DNA from: Gammaproteobacteria bacterium | Lineage (GTDB): Bacteria; Pseudomonadota; Gammaproteobacteria; Pseudomonadales; Cellvibrionaceae | Direction: 5' to 3' | Length of the DNA: 47,285 bases | NCBI GenBank assembly: GCA_022600975.1 | Contig: JAHZJJ010000115.1 | Span: 1 to 47,285 of the forward strand | Shown here: positions 1 through 7,967 of the stretch, one piece after another | How positions within the stretch are numbered: position 1 is the stretch's first letter | Layout of the letters: every line of letters starts with the position of its first letter | Notes under the pieces: generated by a model | What the model was told of the DNA's origin: nothing | The model's database searches: none | The model's input: the letters and a program-made list of their open reading frames with translations, nothing else | Program-made: the position numbers and the translations under genes

Positions 1-41
1 ACATTCAGTAAAAAAACCTTACATTTAATCTAGATAGATTA

Positions 42-112
42 CGCCTGTGGCGAGCGTGTATTGTAAGCGTGCACGCGTCTTGAAATTTCGCGTCACAGGC
101 TTTTTTAAGGAG
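42..112 (+). promoter_or_regulatory. Terminator-like hairpin immediately before a ribosome binding site
   Basis: The arm GCCTGTG at 43-49 pairs with CACAGGC at 94-100. The next three bases inward (GCG 50-52 with CGC 89-91) extend the stem across a two-base bulge. The loop contains a 10-base palindrome at 67-76. Six T residues follow the stem at 101-106, and the ribosome binding site AAGGAG (107-112) starts straight after them, eight bases before the ATG at 121. This could be the terminator of a gene lying left of the window, or an attenuator controlling the small gene that follows. The sequence alone does not decide between them. Confidence 0.5.
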
Positions 113-120
113 ATTCTAAA

Positions 121-384
121 ATGTTAGAAGTAGACTGTAAATTGTTGCAATCTGTTCACCTGGGTAGAATTTTCACCGTCACGCCAGTATGGATGGGGGA
201 CAATATCGTAAAGCTATACATAGTGGCCCGCGATGGTGGCGAACTGACGATCGTTGAGCAGGCTTTGCCCACAGCGGGTGAAGCCGAGCTACAACAACAA
301 GAAGAAGAGCAGCAAAATGCTCAATCTTCTTCGGATAGCCAGCCCCTTAATGAGCCGAGTGACGATTCAGAGCCAGTGCACTGA
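121..384 (+). CDS. Small CsrA-like protein with an acidic, glutamine-rich tail
   Basis: This is an 87-residue protein with a clear ribosome binding site (AAGGAG at 107-112). Residues 1-36 can be laid over the CsrA/RsmA family without gaps: Met-Leu at the start, Gly15, the Thr19-Val20-Thr21 strand, Asn28, Val30, Ile34 and Ala36 coincide with typical CsrA positions. The residues CsrA uses to bind RNA are not kept: position 6 is Cys instead of Arg, and the His-Arg-Glu-Glu segment around residue 44 is absent. From about residue 50 the chain is low-complexity (Gln, Glu, Ser, Asp) and longer than the usual CsrA tail. I infer a diverged CsrA-fold protein that probably does not bind RNA in the classical way. 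The resemblance was judged by eye, so it could also be an unrelated small beta protein. Confidence 0.6.
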   Translation: MLEVDCKLLQSVHLGRIFTVTPVWMGDNIVKLYIVARDGGELTIVEQALPTAGEAELQQQEEEQQNAQSSSDSQPLNEPSDDSEPVH

Positions 385-693
385 AGGGAAAACCCCAAGC
401 CTGGCCATATCCTTGGCCCTAAATAGTAGCCATAGCGCTGGCATCCCAGAACTACCGATGTGGGGATGTCAGTGCGTTGGAACTCGGCCGATACCTTGAT
501 GATTGGTGTCGGCTCAAACTATTGGGCAGAGTGTTTAAGTGCAGGAATCAATGTGTAATTTTCGACCTGACGCTGCTGTAAATTGGCTGTAAAATGTATC
601 CTAGATGAATAGCGAGTGCTGGCTGGCTCAGTACTGTTGCTGTTCTGTGGTCATTCGCTCCGGATTTACGCTTCGGCTCGCCAGGAAAGTTTT
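385..693. other. Gap with no recognisable gene
   Basis: This 309-base stretch lies between the CsrA-like gene and trhO. Short open frames run through it, but none has a ribosome binding site or a recognisable product. A frame extending trhO upstream to 616 exists; it lacks a ribosome binding site and would add 26 residues unlike the family, so it was not used. A possible -10 element (TAAAAT, near 590) has no matching -35. I see no convincing terminator. Confidence 0.5.
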
Positions 694-1704
694 ATGAAAC
701 CCATCGTTGTTTGTGCCCTCTATAAATTCGTTACACTGGATAATTTTGAGGCATTGCGCCAACCCTTACTGCAAGCCATGGTCGATAATGCTGTGTATGG
801 CACCTTGCTGTTGGCCCATGAGGGCATTAATGGCACTGTGGCGGGCAGTCGCGCAGGTATTGATGGGTTGCTGGCATGGCTGCAAGCTGACCCGCGCCTA
901 GCCTCCTTGAAGTGGAAGGAATCCTATACCGAAAAGCGCCCCTTTCTGCGCAGTAAGGTGAAGCTAAAGCGCGAGATAGTAACCATGGGGGTTGAAGCTA
1001 TAGACCCCAACCGCACCGCGGGCAGCTATGTTAAACCGGCGGACTGGAATGCACTAATCAGCGACCCTGAGGTGCTGTTAATAGATACCCGCAATGATTA
1101 CGAAGTGCAGATAGGTAGCTTTAAAAACGCAGTCAATCCAGCGACCACTAGTTTTCGGGAATTTCCCCAATACGTCGATCAGCATTTGGACCCAGAAAAA
1201 CATAAAAAAGTAGCCATGTTTTGTACCGGCGGCATTCGCTGTGAAAAATCCACTGCGTATCTTAAAGAGCAGGGGTTTGATCAGGTTTATCACCTTGAGG
1301 GCGGTATTCTTAAGTACCTTGAAGAGGTGCCAGAAGAGCAGACACTTTGGCAGGGGGAATGTTTTGTGTTTGATGACCGGGTCACTGTGGATCACCAGTT
1401 GCAACGGGGTAGCTATCAACAGTGCAATGCCTGTCGCCGTCCGATTACTGACGCGGAAATGCAGTCTGCACAGTTTGAGCAGGGGGTGAGTTGCCCACAC
1501 TGCTTCGATGCGGTTTCGGCCGCGGATAAAGCGCGCTTTCGCGAGCGCGAGCAACAGATCCAGTTGGCAAAGCAGCGAGGCGAGGTGCACCTTGGTAAGG
1601 ATGCACGCTCAACGGCCGTGGCCCGTCGACGCCGCAAACAGCTGGCGCGCCAAGAGCAAGCTATGCAAACCACTACCGCTGGCCGGCCAGAAGCTGCTAA
1701 GTAG
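694..1704 (+). CDS. trhO: tRNA uridine(34) hydroxylase TrhO (YceA, rhodanese family)
   Basis: TrhO makes 5-hydroxyuridine at the wobble position of tRNA using oxygen, the first step towards cmo5U/mcmo5U. The ATG at 694 is chosen because AGGAAAG lies just upstream at 683-689 and the protein then starts in the family's usual way; the frame is open back to 616. The 336-residue product has the N-terminal acylphosphatase-like domain, then a central rhodanese domain with the Cys-Thr-Gly-Gly-Ile-Arg-Cys active loop (coding near 1220-1240). Next comes a Cys-rich segment with CxxC pairs (CNAC and CPHC, coding near 1425 and 1495) typical of the long YceA type. The tail is basic and probably contacts tRNA. 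It stands alone, facing apbC, which converges on it. Confidence 0.93.
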   Translation: MKPIVVCALYKFVTLDNFEALRQPLLQAMVDNAVYGTLLLAHEGINGTVAGSRAGIDGLLAWLQADPRLASLKWKESYTEKRPFLRSKVKLKREIVTMGVEAIDPNRTAGSYVKPADWNALISDPEVLLIDTRNDYEVQIGSFKNAVNPATTSFREFPQYVDQHLDPEKHKKVAMFCTGGIRCEKSTAYLKEQGFDQVYHLEGGILKYLEEVPEEQTLWQGECFVFDDRVTVDHQLQRGSYQQCNACRRPITDAEMQSAQFEQGVSCPHCFDAVSAADKARFREREQQIQLAKQRGEVHLGKDARSTAVARRRRKQLARQEQAMQTTTAGRPEAAK

Positions 1705-1763
1705 GGTTGCAATAGGTTTAGGGCGAGCAAGCGCGGTTGGCCAGTGTTAAGTCCGACAGGCTC

Positions 1764-2972
1764 TTAGGTTATTTCTATCTCTGGTATCTCCGCATCGCCG
1801 GCGTTCAACCAAACTGCTGCAGCGACCTTGCGGGCCATCTCTCGATAGTTTTGTGCAATATCGCTTTCGGGTTCTGCTGTCACGGTAGGTTTACCACGGT
1901 CAGTTTGGGCCCGGATTGATGCGGCCAGCGGCAGTTGGCCGAGCAAATTGACACCATAGCGCTCGGCGATTTCGGCGCCGCCGCCGGAGCCAAAAATGGC
2001 TTCCTGATGGCCGCAGTTTGAGCAGGTGTGCAAAGCCATGTTTTCGACAATACCCAGTGCCGGCACCGAAACTTTTTGGAACATCTCAACTCCTTTGATG
2101 GCATCCACCAGGGCGAGATCCTGGGGTGTGGTGACAATAACTGCTCCGGCTAGTGTGACCTTTTGGGCCAGGGTCAGTTGAATATCTCCCGTGCCGGGGG
2201 GCATGTCGATGATCAAATAATCCAGCAGTTCGTCTTCTTCAGCCCATAGGGTTTGAGTGAGTATCTGATTTAATGCGCCACTGGCCATGGGCCCGCGCCA
2301 TACGGCCGGGGTCTGTTCAGTGGTGAGGTAGCCAAGGGACATGGTTTTGAGCCCTAGCGCAGGCACCGGAACAAACCATTTTTGCTGCTTAACCTGTGGT
2401 CGCAATCCTTGGGTGCCCAGCATTGTCGGCAGGCTGGGGCCATAGATGTCGGCGTCCAGCAGGCCCGTTCTAGCACCCTCTGCCGCAAGGGCTAAGGCCA
2501 GATTTACCGCCGTTGTGGATTTGCCTACACCGCCTTTGCCAGAGGCCACGGCAATCAGGTTTTTCACCTTGGCCAATGGCCCGCTAGTGGCTTTGGCCGA
2601 TGTAGCAGGGATTTCGCTAAACAGCTCAAATTGCAGTTCGGCGCCTGCCAGCGCGCCCGCTGATAAAAAGGGTGTACACACGGAGCGGACGCGGTCTTCC
2701 CAGTGAGCGTAGGCTCCAGAGCATGGGTAGCCGAGTACAATATCAACAAACAGGGTGTCGTCATCGAAACCCACTTCGATATCTGCTTCCAATTGGTCAA
2801 GTATTTTGCCACTGGCGGTATCGTGCAGTTGGCCCAGCGTTATGGCTATGTTTTCCAAAGCGGCCTGGTGTGCTGCTGGCAAATCGTCATGGTGATGGTT
2901 GTGCACAGGGTTTCTCACTTGAGGTTTGAGAGTTTTTGAGTGGCGTAAGCTTCGAAGATGGCACTCGAACAA
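1764..2972 (-). CDS. apbC: Mrp/ApbC family iron-sulfur cluster carrier ATPase
   Basis: This is a P-loop ATPase of the Mrp/NBP35 family that carries Fe-S clusters to apoproteins in the cytoplasm. The deviant Walker A motif GKGGVGKST lies around residue 145, followed by the family's DADIYGPS motif. The paired cysteines of the CSNC motif near the C-terminal third would hold the bridging cluster. The N-terminal region, where a DUF59/MIP18 domain normally sits, is present (about residues 30-115) but is poorly conserved, and it is preceded by a His-rich stretch. The start is uncertain: 2972 is a TTG without an obvious ribosome binding site, and GTG codons at 2918 and 2906 are possible alternatives giving 384 or 380 residues. 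It is an isolated gene. Confidence 0.9.
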   Translation of the reverse strand: MFECHLRSLRHSKTLKPQVRNPVHNHHHDDLPAAHQAALENIAITLGQLHDTASGKILDQLEADIEVGFDDDTLFVDIVLGYPCSGAYAHWEDRVRSVCTPFLSAGALAGAELQFELFSEIPATSAKATSGPLAKVKNLIAVASGKGGVGKSTTAVNLALALAAEGARTGLLDADIYGPSLPTMLGTQGLRPQVKQQKWFVPVPALGLKTMSLGYLTTEQTPAVWRGPMASGALNQILTQTLWAEEDELLDYLIIDMPPGTGDIQLTLAQKVTLAGAVIVTTPQDLALVDAIKGVEMFQKVSVPALGIVENMALHTCSNCGHQEAIFGSGGGAEIAERYGVNLLGQLPLAASIRAQTDRGKPTVTAEPESDIAQNYREMARKVAAAVWLNAGDAEIPEIEIT

Positions 2973-3189
2973 GCGCTGTATTCAAGCAGATTTAACCTGC
3001 AAACACCATCAGTTCATAGGCCACCAGTTGGGTTTAATGGCTCTTTGTCATCAGGCCTTGCAAGCTCAGTATGGGCGGTCGGCTTGCAATTAACGTTAAC
3101 AGGGCCGTTTTTGATTGGAGATGCTCATAAAGGTTTTATTGTTATTTTGTCGTTTACGAAACAACTAATTACTTATGCTAGGGTTGGCA

Positions 3190-3684
3190 CTATGTTTTGG
3201 CAAACTGTAATAGCGAGTCTCCGTCAAGGCGATAGCCCACCCATTCACTTTGTGCTTTAGCGCCGATAGATTCATAAAACTTTATCGCCGGTTCATTCCA
3301 ATCCAGAACATTCCATTCAAATCTTCCGCAGTTATTTTCTAAGGCTGTTTGGGCCAAATGTTTAAGCAGTTTTTTGCCGGCACCCAAGCCGCGATACTTT
3401 GGAGAAATATATAAATCCTCCAGGTATAATCCATTTTTTCCAAGCCAAGTGGAAAAATTTAAGAAATAAACGGCAAAGCCGATAGGCCTGCATTCACTGC
3501 AGCATATAACAGCTTTTGTGGTGGTGCTTTCATCAAATAAGTTTTTTCTAATGGCTTCTGTTGTTGCTACTACTTGGTCTTCGGCTTTTTCATAGATTGC
3601 GAGCTCGGTTATAAATTCCAGTATTATTTTACAGTCGGCTGGCGTTGCATTTCTAATGCTGAGGGTTGACAAATTGAACTCCAA
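3190..3684 (-). CDS. GNAT family N-acetyltransferase, diamine-acetyltransferase-like
   Basis: This 164-residue protein has a single GNAT fold. The acetyl-CoA-binding motif is clear: a Leu-Glu-Asp-Leu-Tyr-Ile strand (about residues 88-93) followed by YRGLGAGKKLL. After that comes the C-terminal Asn-Glu-Pro-Ala-Ile-Lys-Phe-Tyr motif. This spacing resembles the spermidine/spermine or thialysine N-acetyltransferase (SAT-like) group, so an amine substrate such as a polyamine or lysine analogue is plausible, but it cannot be proved from sequence. The gene is visibly richer in A+T than its neighbours and stands alone with gaps on both sides, which would fit horizontal arrival. Confidence 0.85.
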   Translation of the reverse strand: MEFNLSTLSIRNATPADCKIILEFITELAIYEKAEDQVVATTEAIRKNLFDESTTTKAVICCSECRPIGFAVYFLNFSTWLGKNGLYLEDLYISPKYRGLGAGKKLLKHLAQTALENNCGRFEWNVLDWNEPAIKFYESIGAKAQSEWVGYRLDGDSLLQFAKT

Positions 3685-3799
3685 TATTTATTGCTGTAGT
3701 TAAATTAGTTAAGCAGCTAGTATGAATTGAACCTATTAATGGCACAGTTTGGAAGCAATGTTCGCATTAGTGTGCAAAGTATTTCATTCTAATCCTTGG

Positions 3800-4516
3800 T
3801 TAGCGGCGCTTATACAATAAATCCCAAACTCCATGGCCAAGTTGTTGGCCCCGATGCTCAAATTTGGTTTGTGGGCGGAATGGTGGGCGCGGGGTGTAGG
3901 GGTGCTCGCCGGCGAGATTTTCTAGCTGCGGTTCTGCCGCTAAGACCTCGTGCATTTGCTCTGCATAATTCTCCCAATCCGTTGCCATATGAACCAAGCC
4001 GCCGGGTTTTAATTTTTTACACAAAAGTTGAATAAATGCTGGCTGTACTATGCGTCGTTTGTTGTGCTTTTTTTTATGCCAGGGGTCGGGAAAATAGAGT
4101 TGGAAACGGTCTAGGCTGGCATCGAGGATGCAATCGTTCAGTACGTCAACCGCATCGGCCATATACACCCGCAAATTGCTCAGCCCGGCACTGCCAGCGG
4201 TGTTGAGTAAGCGGCCGACGCCCGGTGGGTGCACTTCGATACCGATAAAATTTTTATCTGGCTCTGCCTCGGCCATGGAGAATAAAGAATCGCCCATGCC
4301 AAACCCCAGCTCCAATACCAGCGGTGCCTCACGGCCAAAAGCCTGAGATGCTGCCAGAGGGCCGGCAAATAATGACAGGCCCAGCTGTTCCCAGTAGCGG
4401 TCAAAGGCTAGGCGTTGGCCTGGGGTCATGCGCCCGGCACGCATTACATAACTGCGAATCGGTTTTTTTTTGTATTCGGTTTGATAGGGAAAGGTTTGTG
4501 CCGGGTCTTGTTGCAT
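3800..4516 (-). CDS. trmB: tRNA (guanine(46)-N7)-methyltransferase TrmB
   Basis: TrmB transfers a methyl group from SAM to N7 of G46 in the tRNA variable loop. The 238-residue protein has the usual length. The N-terminus carries the family's RSYVxRxGRMTxxQ stretch. The SAM-binding motif (LELGFGMGDSL) lies near residue 69, the QLYFPDPWHKKKHNKRR signature near residue 140, and the TDWENYAEQM motif further on. It lies just downstream of a DUF423 gene on the same strand. In many Pseudomonas-like genomes trmB and DUF423 sit beside rpoH, as here. Confidence 0.96.
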   Translation of the reverse strand: MQQDPAQTFPYQTEYKKKPIRSYVMRAGRMTPGQRLAFDRYWEQLGLSLFAGPLAASQAFGREAPLVLELGFGMGDSLFSMAEAEPDKNFIGIEVHPPGVGRLLNTAGSAGLSNLRVYMADAVDVLNDCILDASLDRFQLYFPDPWHKKKHNKRRIVQPAFIQLLCKKLKPGGLVHMATDWENYAEQMHEVLAAEPQLENLAGEHPYTPRPPFRPQTKFEHRGQQLGHGVWDLLYKRR

Positions 4517-4582
4517 GCTTCTCGATCTCTAATGAGAATTAGCTTTAGGCTGATTTAATTCCACTTGGCAACTTGCAGGGTT

Positions 4583-4963
4583 TTACTGGGCTGGCTGAGT
4601 ATATGCGGCAACTAAAAGCGCTACCCAGCCGCCAATTAGCAGCAGGCCACCCAGCGGGGTTAATGGCCCCAGTATGCGCGGGCCGCCGAGGACAAGGCCA
4701 TAGAGACTGCCGGCAAACAATATAGTGCCCAGTGCAAATAAACCGCCACTGATACACAGGGCTGTGCGTTGCCCCCACTGTATCATTAATAATGCCACGC
4801 CCAGCAGTGCCAGGGCGTGAAACATCTGATACTGCACTGCCGTTTTATAGCTGGCTAACAGTGGTTCACTGAGCTTGCTGCGTAGCGCGTGAGCACCAAA
4901 AGCACCGAAAATAACCGCGGTGCCACCAAAGAAAGCGGAAATCAGCAGGTAGAGTTTAGCCAT
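4583..4963 (-). CDS. DUF423 family small inner-membrane protein (YgdD type)
   Basis: This 126-residue protein is almost entirely hydrophobic, with four predicted membrane segments. The conserved family start is visible: a first helix followed by GAFGAHALR (about residues 21-29), then the PLGGLLLIGGW stretch near the C-terminus. The function of the family is not established. It sits 66 bases upstream of trmB on the same strand and could share a transcript with it. It is separated from rpoH by the hairpin at 5117-5142. Confidence 0.9.
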   Translation of the reverse strand: MAKLYLLISAFFGGTAVIFGAFGAHALRSKLSEPLLASYKTAVQYQMFHALALLGVALLMIQWGQRTALCISGGLFALGTILFAGSLYGLVLGGPRILGPLTPLGGLLLIGGWVALLVAAYTQPAQ

Positions 4964-5116
4964 ATTGTATGCTTGGCAATAGTGGGTTTATGAACGCTCG
5001 ATGCCTATGGCGAAAGGCCAGTGAATAGAGCAGCACCCGCGAGCAAGCTGGGCCATTTTCGGCAGATCGTGCCTGTGCTTTTATAGAGTTGACGCAAGTT
5101 AGCCTTCGCTCAATAG

Positions 5117-5142
5117 AAAACCGCGCAGTTGCGCGGTTTTTT
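5117..5142. terminator. Bidirectional rho-independent terminator after rpoH
   Basis: A perfect 10-base-pair stem, AAAACCGCGC at 5117-5126 with GCGCGGTTTT at 5131-5140, encloses the loop AGTT. T residues follow on the plus strand, and the complementary A-rich arm gives a T run on the minus strand. It lies 21 bases beyond the rpoH stop codon and would end the rpoH transcript before the DUF423 gene. Confidence 0.85.
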
Positions 5143-5162
5143 GTAACGGATGGAAGGGCGTA

Positions 5163-6017
5163 TTACGCTTCCATAGTCGCGCGAACTTTTTTCATGGCAT
5201 TTTTCTCTAGCTGGCGAATACGTTCAGCGGAAACTGCATATTTTCCGGCCAAATCGTGCAGTGTGGCCTTGGTTTCGTTTAGCCAGCGGGCCTTGAGGAT
5301 ATCGCGGCTGCGTTCATCCAATTGCGCCATTGCCGCCGCCAAATGATCGATATTGCTCTGTTGCCAGTTTTCGCGTTCAACTTGCGCTGCGGGATCATAG
5401 CGGCGGTCTTCGAGGTAGTGCGCTGGGGCCTGCCAAGCAGTGTCGTCATCTTCGTCAACACCGGCATCAAAGGCGGTATCGTGGGCGGCTAAACGGCCCT
5501 CCATATCGTGTACATGGGCCACATCGACATTGAGATCTGCCGCTACTGCTCGGGCTTCGGCGCTAGTTAGCCAGGACAGTTTTTTCTTTTGGCCGCGCAG
5601 ATTGAAAAACAATTTGCGTTGGGCTTTGGTGGTGGCGATTTTTACAATGCGCCAATTGCGCAGAATAAATTCGTGGATTTCAGCTTTGATCCAGTGTACG
5701 GCAAAGGAAACTAGGCGCACGCCTTTTTCCGGGTTGAAGCGCCTTACCGCTTTCATTAGCCCGACATTGCCCTCTTGAATGAGATCGCCTTGATTGAGCC
5801 CATAGCCAGAGTAGGATTTGGCAATATGAACCACAAAGCGCAGATGCGACATAACGAGCTGACGGGCGGCATCTAGATTCTGGCGATAGAACAGGTCTTC
5901 TGCCAATTGTTTCTCTGCTTCAGCCGACAGCAGTTCAAACCCACCAACGGTTTGAATATAAGCGCCCAGATTAGCACCGGGAGACAGCGTATGCAGTGGC
6001 TGTAAACTGGTTCCCAT
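5163..6017 (-). CDS. rpoH: RNA polymerase heat-shock sigma factor RpoH (sigma-32)
   Basis: This 284-residue protein directs RNA polymerase to heat-shock promoters and is of the standard RpoH length. Region 2 is clear ([13 protein letters not shown], then the [15 protein letters not shown] core). It is followed by the RpoH box, QRKLFFNLR, at about residues 134-142, which separates sigma-32 from other group 3 sigma factors and is involved in its chaperone-dependent control. Region 4 contains the helix-turn-helix [15 protein letters not shown] near the C-terminus. It lies downstream of ftsY-ftsE-ftsX on the same strand, as in many gammaproteobacteria, with about 200 bases between the ftsX stop and its start. 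A possible sigma-70 promoter in that gap is listed separately. Confidence 0.97.
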   Translation of the reverse strand: MGTSLQPLHTLSPGANLGAYIQTVGGFELLSAEAEKQLAEDLFYRQNLDAARQLVMSHLRFVVHIAKSYSGYGLNQGDLIQEGNVGLMKAVRRFNPEKGVRLVSFAVHWIKAEIHEFILRNWRIVKIATTKAQRKLFFNLRGQKKKLSWLTSAEARAVAADLNVDVAHVHDMEGRLAAHDTAFDAGVDEDDDTAWQAPAHYLEDRRYDPAAQVERENWQQSNIDHLAAAMAQLDERSRDILKARWLNETKATLHDLAGKYAVSAERIRQLEKNAMKKVRATMEA

Positions 6018-6111
6018 TCGGTCTCTCCAACAAATTCAGTAAGCGCCCTGGCCAGGGCCATAAATTGCGCTTGACATCAACGCAGGTGGCGGATACCCCA
6101 ACGCCTGCCAT

Positions 6112-6140
6112 AGTCTAGCATTGGTGCAAAGAGATCAAAA
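6112..6140 (-). promoter_or_regulatory. Possible sigma-70 promoter of rpoH
   Basis: Read on the minus strand, TTTTGA (6135-6140) and TAGACT (6112-6117) are separated by exactly 17 bases and lie about 95 bases upstream of the rpoH ATG. Both hexamers are only partial matches to consensus. A second minus-strand -35-like TTGACA at 6153-6158 has no acceptable -10 at the right distance. Confidence 0.35.
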
Positions 6141-6220
6141 CCCCCTGCGAGCTGTCAATCTACGAGTTTTGGAGGGTTCGGTGGGGAAAAGGTTCCAGGC
6201 CACGGGTGAAGCTCGCTCCG

Positions 6221-7225
6221 TCAACGGGGTTGAATTGCTGAAATATGCCGTGCCACGGCCAGCCAGGCTCCCAGTAAGCCTAACAGGCCAGCACCGGCGC
6301 CAAGACTCAACAAGTCGCCGAGGTCCGGTCCTTGTAGCGTAAAGCCACTGTCGTATAGGGAGGCTAAGCCGCGCACTGGCCCGGATAGCAGTGTTATTGC
6401 CACAGTGATCAATAGCCAGGCCAGCAGCCCGCCAAAGAGCCCGTAGCAGAACCCAGTATAGAGAAAGGGCCGGCGTACGAAAGCATCGGTGGCGCCGACT
6501 AGCTTTGCCACCAGAATCTCCTCACGGCGATTTTCGATATGCAAGCGAATACTGTTGACCACTACCAGCAGCACCCCCAATGCCAACAACATGGCCAGGC
6601 CAATACTCAAGCGTTGCCCCAGCGTTGTCAGTTGTGCCAGTCTTTGCACCCAGGCTATATCTACCACCACTGAGTCGACAAGTGCAGTGGAATTCACACG
6701 CTCCGCGAGTGCAACCAGATTATCTCGATCATTGTTGCGTGGTAGCAGTAGCAAAACTGCCGGCAGCGGATTGATTTCCATGCTTGCCAGCGCATCGCCG
6801 AGCTTCGAGCTGTGCTGAAACTCCGTCAGTGCTTGTTGGGGTGAAATATAGGTTACCTCAGCAACGCTTGGGTCGAGGCGCAGTTTGTCGGCAAAAGTTT
6901 GCACCGCAGCCTCGCTTGCGCGTTTGTGCAGAAATACCGAGAGTTGCGGTTGGCCCTCCCAACCGGCCACTGCACGCTGAAAGTTTGCCAGCCCCAGTTG
7001 TAGCGCAGCGGGCAGCGCCAAGGCTATGGCAATCATAAGAACCGTCATGCCGTTGGCCATGGGGGTGGTAAAAAAGCGCTGCCAGGCCTCAATGGCCATT
7101 TGCCGATGATGCCAGCCCCAGCTATAGAGTCGGTCCAGGCTACGGGCACGGATGGTCACGGCGCCATTTTTTCTTGCTCGTGCTTCCGCTGCTGGTCGGC
7201 TTGAATTGCGCGACGTCGATGTCAT
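6221..7225 (-). CDS. ftsX: Cell division ABC transporter permease-like protein FtsX
   Basis: FtsX partners FtsE in the inner membrane and activates septal peptidoglycan hydrolysis through periplasmic factors such as EnvC. The 334-residue protein has a basic cytoplasmic N-terminal extension of about 55 residues, typical of proteobacterial FtsX, and a first membrane helix near residues 58-78. A large periplasmic domain (about 80-205) contains a YISPQQAL segment. Three further helices follow near 205-225, 250-285 and 305-325. The ENRREEILVAKLVGATDAFVRRPF coupling region lies between helices two and three. Its start codon overlaps the ftsE stop by four bases, so the pair is translationally coupled. 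Confidence 0.95.
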   Translation of the reverse strand: MTSTSRNSSRPAAEARARKNGAVTIRARSLDRLYSWGWHHRQMAIEAWQRFFTTPMANGMTVLMIAIALALPAALQLGLANFQRAVAGWEGQPQLSVFLHKRASEAAVQTFADKLRLDPSVAEVTYISPQQALTEFQHSSKLGDALASMEINPLPAVLLLLPRNNDRDNLVALAERVNSTALVDSVVVDIAWVQRLAQLTTLGQRLSIGLAMLLALGVLLVVVNSIRLHIENRREEILVAKLVGATDAFVRRPFLYTGFCYGLFGGLLAWLLITVAITLLSGPVRGLASLYDSGFTLQGPDLGDLLSLGAGAGLLGLLGAWLAVARHISAIQPR

Positions 7226-7914
7226 GCCGGCCCCTTGGCGAAGTCACGGTCTGGGACACCGTCGAAAATCAAATGGCCCGCCTCTAAGCTGAGTACTCGG
7301 CAGCCCATGCGTGCGATCAACTTTAAGTCGTGACTAGCCACCAGAACGGTGACACCCACGGCGTTAAATTGCCGAAATAGCTGCATAACTTCTGCCGATA
7401 ACTGTGGGTCGAGGTTGCCGGTGGGCTCGTCGGCAACGAGTAGTCGGGGCTTGTTCACTACTGCGCGGGCAATCCCCACGCGTTGCTGCTCGCCGCCCGA
7501 TAGCACAATAGGGTTTTGCTTTTCTCTTTGCAACAATCCCACCTTATCTAGCGCTGCGCGCACCCGCCGGCCCAGTTCACGACGGTTGCAACCGGCCACA
7601 GACAACGGCAGGGCAACATTGTCGAATACGCTGCGATCAAACAAAAGCTGATGGTTTTGGAACACAATGCCGAGATTGCGGCGATAATAGGGGATCTGAC
7701 TATTGCGCAAGCGATTGAGGTTATGCCCGGAGACCAAGATAGTGCCGCGGCTGGGCCGCTCAATAGCGGTGAGCAATTTCAGCAGTGTACTTTTGCCGGC
7801 ACCGGAGCGCCCGGTGAGAAATACCATTTCAGCGCGTTCTATTTCTAGGCTGACACGCCCGAGCGCATCCTGCCCGGAAGGATAGCGCTTGTTGACGTTA
7901 TCAAATGTAATCAT
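7222..7914 (-). CDS. ftsE: Cell division ATP-binding protein FtsE
   Basis: This is the ATPase of the FtsEX complex. The 230-residue protein is of standard size and carries every ABC motif: Walker A GRSGAGKST near residue 35, the Q-loop (VFQNHQLL), the signature LSGGEQQRVGIARA near residue 138, Walker B LLVADEPTGNLDP and the switch histidine in VASHD. It begins 53 bases after the ftsY stop and overlaps ftsX by four bases, which gives the standard ftsY-ftsE-ftsX order. Confidence 0.97.
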   Translation of the reverse strand: MITFDNVNKRYPSGQDALGRVSLEIERAEMVFLTGRSGAGKSTLLKLLTAIERPSRGTILVSGHNLNRLRNSQIPYYRRNLGIVFQNHQLLFDRSVFDNVALPLSVAGCNRRELGRRVRAALDKVGLLQREKQNPIVLSGGEQQRVGIARAVVNKPRLLVADEPTGNLDPQLSAEVMQLFRQFNAVGVTVLVASHDLKLIARMGCRVLSLEAGHLIFDGVPDRDFAKGPA

Positions 7915-7967
7915 ACGACTTTGTAGGTTACGGTATTGTTATGTCACAGCTGTGGTTGCAGTGTAGC

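Noticed and set aside
2958..3260. 100-codon plus-strand frame in the gap after apbC
   Set aside because: It runs into the end of the acetyltransferase gene on the other strand and shows no recognisable family or ribosome binding site.
6071..6076. Plus-strand TTGACA as a -35 box
   Set aside because: No -10 lies 16-18 bases downstream, and no plus-strand gene follows.
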